The position numbers were made by a program, and so were the translations under genes. This document shows, in pieces, positions 30,101 through 36,100 of a stretch of DNA of 64,000 bases; positions within the stretch are counted from its first letter, which is position 1, and every line of letters begins with the position of its first letter. Under the pieces are notes generated by a model. The model was given only the letters and a program-made list of their open reading frames with translations. It searched no databases and was not told the DNA's origin. Source of the DNA: Watersipora subatra (Eukaryota > Bryozoa > Gymnolaemata > Cheilostomatida > Watersiporidae); contig NC_088711.1 in NCBI RefSeq assembly GCF_963576615.1, positions 558,001 through 622,000 on the forward strand, written 5' to 3'.

Positions 30101-33100
30101 GATGGTATTTCGCGGATGGAGATTCATTCATATCCATCCATGATAGTCGCTGCGGGACTAGTTTTTTATTCCAACACGCGAAAACAAAGAGGTTTCTTTG
30201 TGAAAATTTAAAAAGAGAATTGATAACAATATATCACGGAGTATTTTCTGATGCAAACGGGATGGGTTTGTGATAGTGTGAACATCGTTATCATTGACGA
30301 TCACCGAAGTATTGTGGCATCAACGCCAAGATACAGCGATATAGTGTGAATTAGCCTTTAGAGACACGAGAGCAAAATTGCAATTGTTGCAATGCGCAGG
30401 TTTGATAGTAGCAGTGACAGATATGTGCGGCAGAATTTAATTCACATATTTTTGTATTATTTTTATATGTATTATTATAAATTTCATCACCTTTTTCACT
30501 GGCGAAATCTTCAAGAAATTACGGATATCATGTCAGAAATTCCCCCTATGTCAAGAGAAATACTTGCACAAATTTTACATTTCATGACAAAAAATGAGTC
30601 AGACATGATAGTCAATCAAAGTTTGACTATCTGATCAGAAAAACTGCGTCAGAAAAAGACTTTTATTTTTCAGATTATCGCTATCCTACTTTCGATTGCC
30701 TGGTAGAGAGAAATACCAACCGAGGGAGATGCTGTAGTATACGACGCGAGTCTCCAGATATAAGAACCTTCAGGTCAGACTCCGAATAAACTGGCTTAGA
30801 CGCTTCACTGAGTTCACTCGTCACTGACCAGCCAGACTCGCTGTACGAGTCCAACTCATCTGTTAAAATGGAAAGAAAGCCCAACATCGTGAAACAGGTC
30901 TCAACAGTGCAGTGGGGCAGTGTGTCAGACCACAGAGAGCTACTGGGCAGTTGGGAGTGGATTTAAATTAATATTTAGAGGAATAAGTCTAGGTACAGAT
31001 GAATCCAACACAAACCTTGACAGACGGGGTTAAACAAGTTATTAGAGCAAATGTTCAACAAAAATTTACGATTTGCTGTATTTATTGCATGGTACTAAGA
31101 GGTTATGAGGTGACATGAGCCAAGCAAGCCCTCTTGGATTAACCTTCATCCACCCCTAGGCACTACCAAAGTGACGCTAACATGACGCCTAATCAAGCAG
31201 CATTAGCCTCAACAATTATACTTAGCGTATAGACAAATACAAATGGACTGTTTTCATTGCAGGCTGCCATTGTGCTGCAGTCGCACTGTAGCATTTGATG
31301 ACAATTGTCAGAACCCCATTTAGGCTTGCAAACGTGTGAAGCTGAATATCTATATTTATGATAAATCTGGCTGAGGCTGACTACATGGTGGGAGCAGAGG
31401 CTATTACGACAAACTAAATTATATACTGCATATAGATTGTTAGACATTGCTTCGGCGACTCTACTACAATCTCTAATCCAACCGTATGATGAGAAACCAT
31501 ATGTATAAAAACGTACATAAATTTCATTTATACTATGTTCTACTTTTGGAGCAGTTTTATACACACTGCATTTGCCACAGCGTATCGTAATACCTTCAGG
31601 TTCATCTATAATTATCAATTTTTTTTATCCAAATGTAAATCTTCTAGTCGATTCAAAAGTTAAATTCTAAATTTGACACATATTAGGTAAAATTTAACTT
31701 AAATAGTGATTCTAGCAACCAATCATATTATTTAAAAGCAAGTATTGACAATTATTAACACAGTAGACGCCAGGTTGGCTTGGTTTAAACCAATGGTTTA
31801 GACCGAGTGGTTTAAACCAGCTCGAAAAACTGGTTTTTATGGTTTTTTCATTATTTTTTGTGAAAAACATAATATTTTAAGCTCCTAGCGGTTCATGTGC
31901 GGTAGAAATGCAATTACATGTAATTATCAGCTGTGGAAGTTTATTTAGGACACAGTAGTAAATTGATGGCAGAGCTCAAGTTGACACTACATGAAATCCT
32001 AGCACAACAATGAATTAGTGGATTTCATTTTCAATTGGTTTTATCAAGTGATATGATGATCTCTTTACTGATGAAATATAAAAACCATGTGAAATATACT
32101 AATCCAATCATCGTCTCTAATAATGAATGAATACTTTCACAAGTCTGGCCAGTGAGAAAGGATTACTTATAATTAGAAATTAAAACAATAAAATCCTTTT
32201 GGGCAAAAGCTTTACCTTTGCAAACTAATATTTCATTTATTGGGCACAAGCCAAAATAGTTGGATTGTTAGAATTCAGTTTATCAAGTTTGTTGTGTTTT
32301 GAAAGGCAGAGGTTTTAAGGTAAAACGTAATAGGTGTGCTGTCGTAATGCGAGGTCACGCAGATAGGCTTAAAGCTCACGTAGCAAAATGTCAAGCTGAA
32401 GACACCAATTTAGACAGTGATGCTAGTATTCAGGTGATAGAAGTTGAGTCATCTGCCACGGCTCCAAACACTAGCAATGCATCTGCATTATGCTCTACTC
32501 TACACTACCACACGACTAATCACTGGGATTAAAGTTCCTACTTATACATAGAGCTGTATGTAAAATATTCACTTTATGTGATAAGATTTCTGCTTTGTAT
32601 TTCATCGATCACGTTTGATCAAAAACTCATTCTGAAATTTCCATATGTTTGCTCTCTTTTTTCCCATAACAACTCCCACAGTACCATCTTTAACAGATGA
32701 TTCTACATATGTATGTTCAATACTCAATCATGCAGCTATAGTAAGTGATGTTAGTTAGACTTGAAATTGCAAAAACCTTAGTAAAATTATAAATACCGGA
32801 TTAAACCATAAAAACCGGTGTAAACCATAAAAACCCGTTTAAACCAAAAAAACCTGGTTTTTTCATAAAAACTGTGGTTTTTTCCAACCCTGGTAGACGC
32901 TCCTATAATGTATACCCCCTATAACGTAAATTCCAGAAAACGTAAAAACTTTCTGTGACGTTTTTGCTTCCTACAGCGTAAAAAATTCCATATAACGTAA
33001 AGTGTCGAGTCGGGCGGGTCTTCAAATTCGATCTGATTGTTAGTTTATTTAGCCGCAATCGCAAGAGAAAATACGCCTTTTGTATACCGTTATATATAAC

Positions 33101-36100
33101 TTACATGACAGTCTAGTTCGTCGTTGTAGATCGTTGAATGTGTCAACAAAATGGCGAATAAGATAGCTGCGCATTGTTGATAAATACAAAAGCGATCAAT
33201 TGGTTCAGGTGTTACAGCGTCGGTCTACCAATGTAAATGTCACGAGTTGGAATTTAACTTTATCCTAACCTTGACTCCTGGATAATAATAGACGCCGAAC
33301 AGGTAGAACTGCTTTTCATAGTAAAAAGATTTTGTTGTTTTGTCTTATTGTAGCGTACCAAGTATTTATTATTAGTCATACTTAGCAGAATAGACTTTGC
33401 TGTTCAGAAAAAATAAGCGAATCGTTGTAAATGAACGTCGAAAATGTGCAGTCCCTATAAAGTTTTTCCTTCTTGCATTGCTAAAGGGGTGAGTTTGGAA
33501 AGATCTTGGAACAGATTAGGCAATTTACATGTATTTTACTGTTCTTATAACGTCAATTCCGTATAACGGAAGCGTTCTTGGAGCGGATTATTTATGTTGT
33601 AGGAGCGTCTACTGTATGTAATATTATGACTACCGAATGCATTACGACTGGATCTTGTTACCATGCCCTATCACTCATTAAATAGTAAGTGGTAACTTTG
33701 CGCGATAAAACACAAAGTCGACAAACAGACAGTTATAATCATGCCTCCTCACCTGTCCTTTCAGTGTCTAGTGGTTCAATAGGAGATACAGATCTCGATA
33801 CATTCTTGATGGCCATGGTAGGGTGTGATGATGGATGTGAGGTTAAAACATTATCACATACTGTCTTGCAGCATACGTCTTTGATGGTCCGTTCCTTTAG
33901 ACCTTCTTGCGTCTTATTCTCAACTCTAACATTACCTGCAATTGGCTTTGTTGTTTGTGTACTGATATGTATTGGCTGTTCACACTTTGCAAGCATCTTT
34001 ACTGGTTGGTCAGTCAGCAGAAGATTTGTGATTGGTTTATCAATTTGCAGAAGTTCTGTAATTGGCCGATGAGTTTGTAGAGCTTCAATGATTGGCTTGT
34101 CAGTTAGTGGAGGTTCTGTAAGCAATGATCCAAATCTTGTCTGCCCTAAATTTGATTTTGTAGTTGGAGCACTTTCACTCTTTGTAATTGGTAAAATCAT
34201 ATCAGCGCAGTTTTCTGCTGGTGCTTTTAGACTGCTATGCCGTGGTAAGACATGTATAGCCATTCGCTCATTTGTGATCGGAGTCACACTGCCACGACTC
34301 GCCTCCGTTGTTGGTGAACCAATATTACATTCACCTGAAACTGATACAGCCACCTGGTATGGGCTAACAGATTGCGTTGTTGAAGTCAGAGAACTATGCG
34401 TGCTGTTTTTTAAAGGATCTGGGGTAAGTTTACTGTGAGAAGCACTAAACTCTATCAAGTTGATACTTGAGACAGGAGTCGGTGTGTTAGCTGGAGAAAG
34501 TGTCGGAGTGAGAGGAAGTGCCGGTGTGAGAGAAAGTGCCGGGGTGAGAGAAAGTGCGGGTGTGAGAGAAAGTGCCGGGGTGGGAGAAAGCGTCGGGGTG
34601 AGAGAAAGTGTTGGGGTGAGAGAGAGTGCCGGGGTGAGAGTTGTGTTGGGGCCACTTGACCAGGTCTCAGACACACTAGCTGTCTGAAGGTTAAGTTGGC
34701 AAGCTGAGCTGAAAGCATCGAAATTGAGAGTTGTACCGTCTGACATGACAGTAGAAATTGATCCATTTGACAATGGCGATATATCTACAGGCTTCAAATA
34801 TTCAGCCAGACTCGAGTCTGTATTCGCATCTTCGACCTCCATATGAATATGGTCTTTGACATAAGTGGCATTGGATGCAGATACCTCTTCTGATGAGGAT
34901 GTTTCAAAATTAGTTTTGGCACAGTATGTAACATCAGAGGAGACAACATCGGAGGAGACAACATCGGAAGAAACAACACTGGAAGAGCTGACAATTGGAG
35001 GCTCCTTAATCTGTTTTTTAGAGAGCTTGGTAAGCCTAGGAATGCCACTCGGCTTTTCCGAGTGTTTAACATCAACAGCCGCTCTCGGTGTGGTGTTACC
35101 GATATTAGTCCCAACCGCTTTCGGTGTGGTGTTACCGATATTAGTCACAGCATCACCTGTAGGATCAGATAGAAACACATGCACAAACACCACATGTTAT
35201 TATTAAACATTCACACCATACAGTGTCAATGAACACTCACTTCACATGGTATATAATGTTACCAAACTTACACCACATGGTCATACGGAACATTGACACT
35301 ATAAGGAGTCATTGATATGATATTATTGAGCACTAGCCCTAATGGTGTAATTAAACATTCACAGCATGTGGTGTTATTGAGCACTCACTCCATTTCATGC
35401 ATTATTTATTACTAGATGTACTACCCGGTGTTGCCCGGGTAATAAAAAGTCTTAGCTCAAAAAATTGATTTGTATTTAACATATAACAACTATTGCCATT
35501 CTAACTTACAAACTAAATATCATGAGAAAAGTGTTAGTTGAAATAACTTAATAGAAAATAAAAACAACCATAAAGGTTTTCAAACTTTATCAAAACAACT
35601 TTTGAACTCATATTTCTTCCTATCACGAGGAAAATGTTTCCTGCAAGTCAAACAAACTAAAAAAGTAAAACAACTATAAAAAGGTTTAGATGTAAATGTG
35701 AAATAGTTAGCAAGTAATAGTTAAATTAAGTCAGTTTTGCTACGATAATGATACAATTAATACAAACTGAAAAAACAAAATAAAAATCCTGAATATGTAG
35801 AATCAATATTAACAATTCTTGCATAGAAGTGTGTGTATAACAAAGGTTACTGTGCCACCAGAAGCTATCCATCAAAACTTTGAATACAGAGACACTCCTA
35901 CTCTACGGACACTCTTCCCGCGGAACCAATGTAATTGTCCGCGCGGGAAGAATTGGCCTTGACCCCAGATATAGTAATTGAACCCTACAAAAAATATTTC
36001 TTAACAGGGGCGTCGTAACGCGTGGCCGCATCGGTAAAATAATCAGCGTGCGCTATAGCTATATCTATAGCTGGACGCACACACCAACACTTAGAAATAT

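Larger units (their letters stand above)
31761..33614. mobile_element. TIR element (CAGTAGACGCTCCTA ends) split by a hAT insertion
   Basis: Left end CAGTAGACGC joins, across the 31771-32892 insertion and its duplicated 8 bp, to TCCTATAATGTA. The right end TGTAGGAGCGTCTACTG is the complement. Internal TATAACGTAAA motifs repeat at both ends. Without the insertion it is about 720 bp. The flanks do not show a clean TA. Confidence 0.82.

Noticed and set aside
33195-33255. tRNA-like sequence (GGTTCAGGTGTTACAGCG...CACGAGTTGGAAT)
   Set aside because: Resembles the A/B boxes of tRNA-derived repeats, but the B box is degraded and no cloverleaf can be drawn; at best a fragment of an old SINE.
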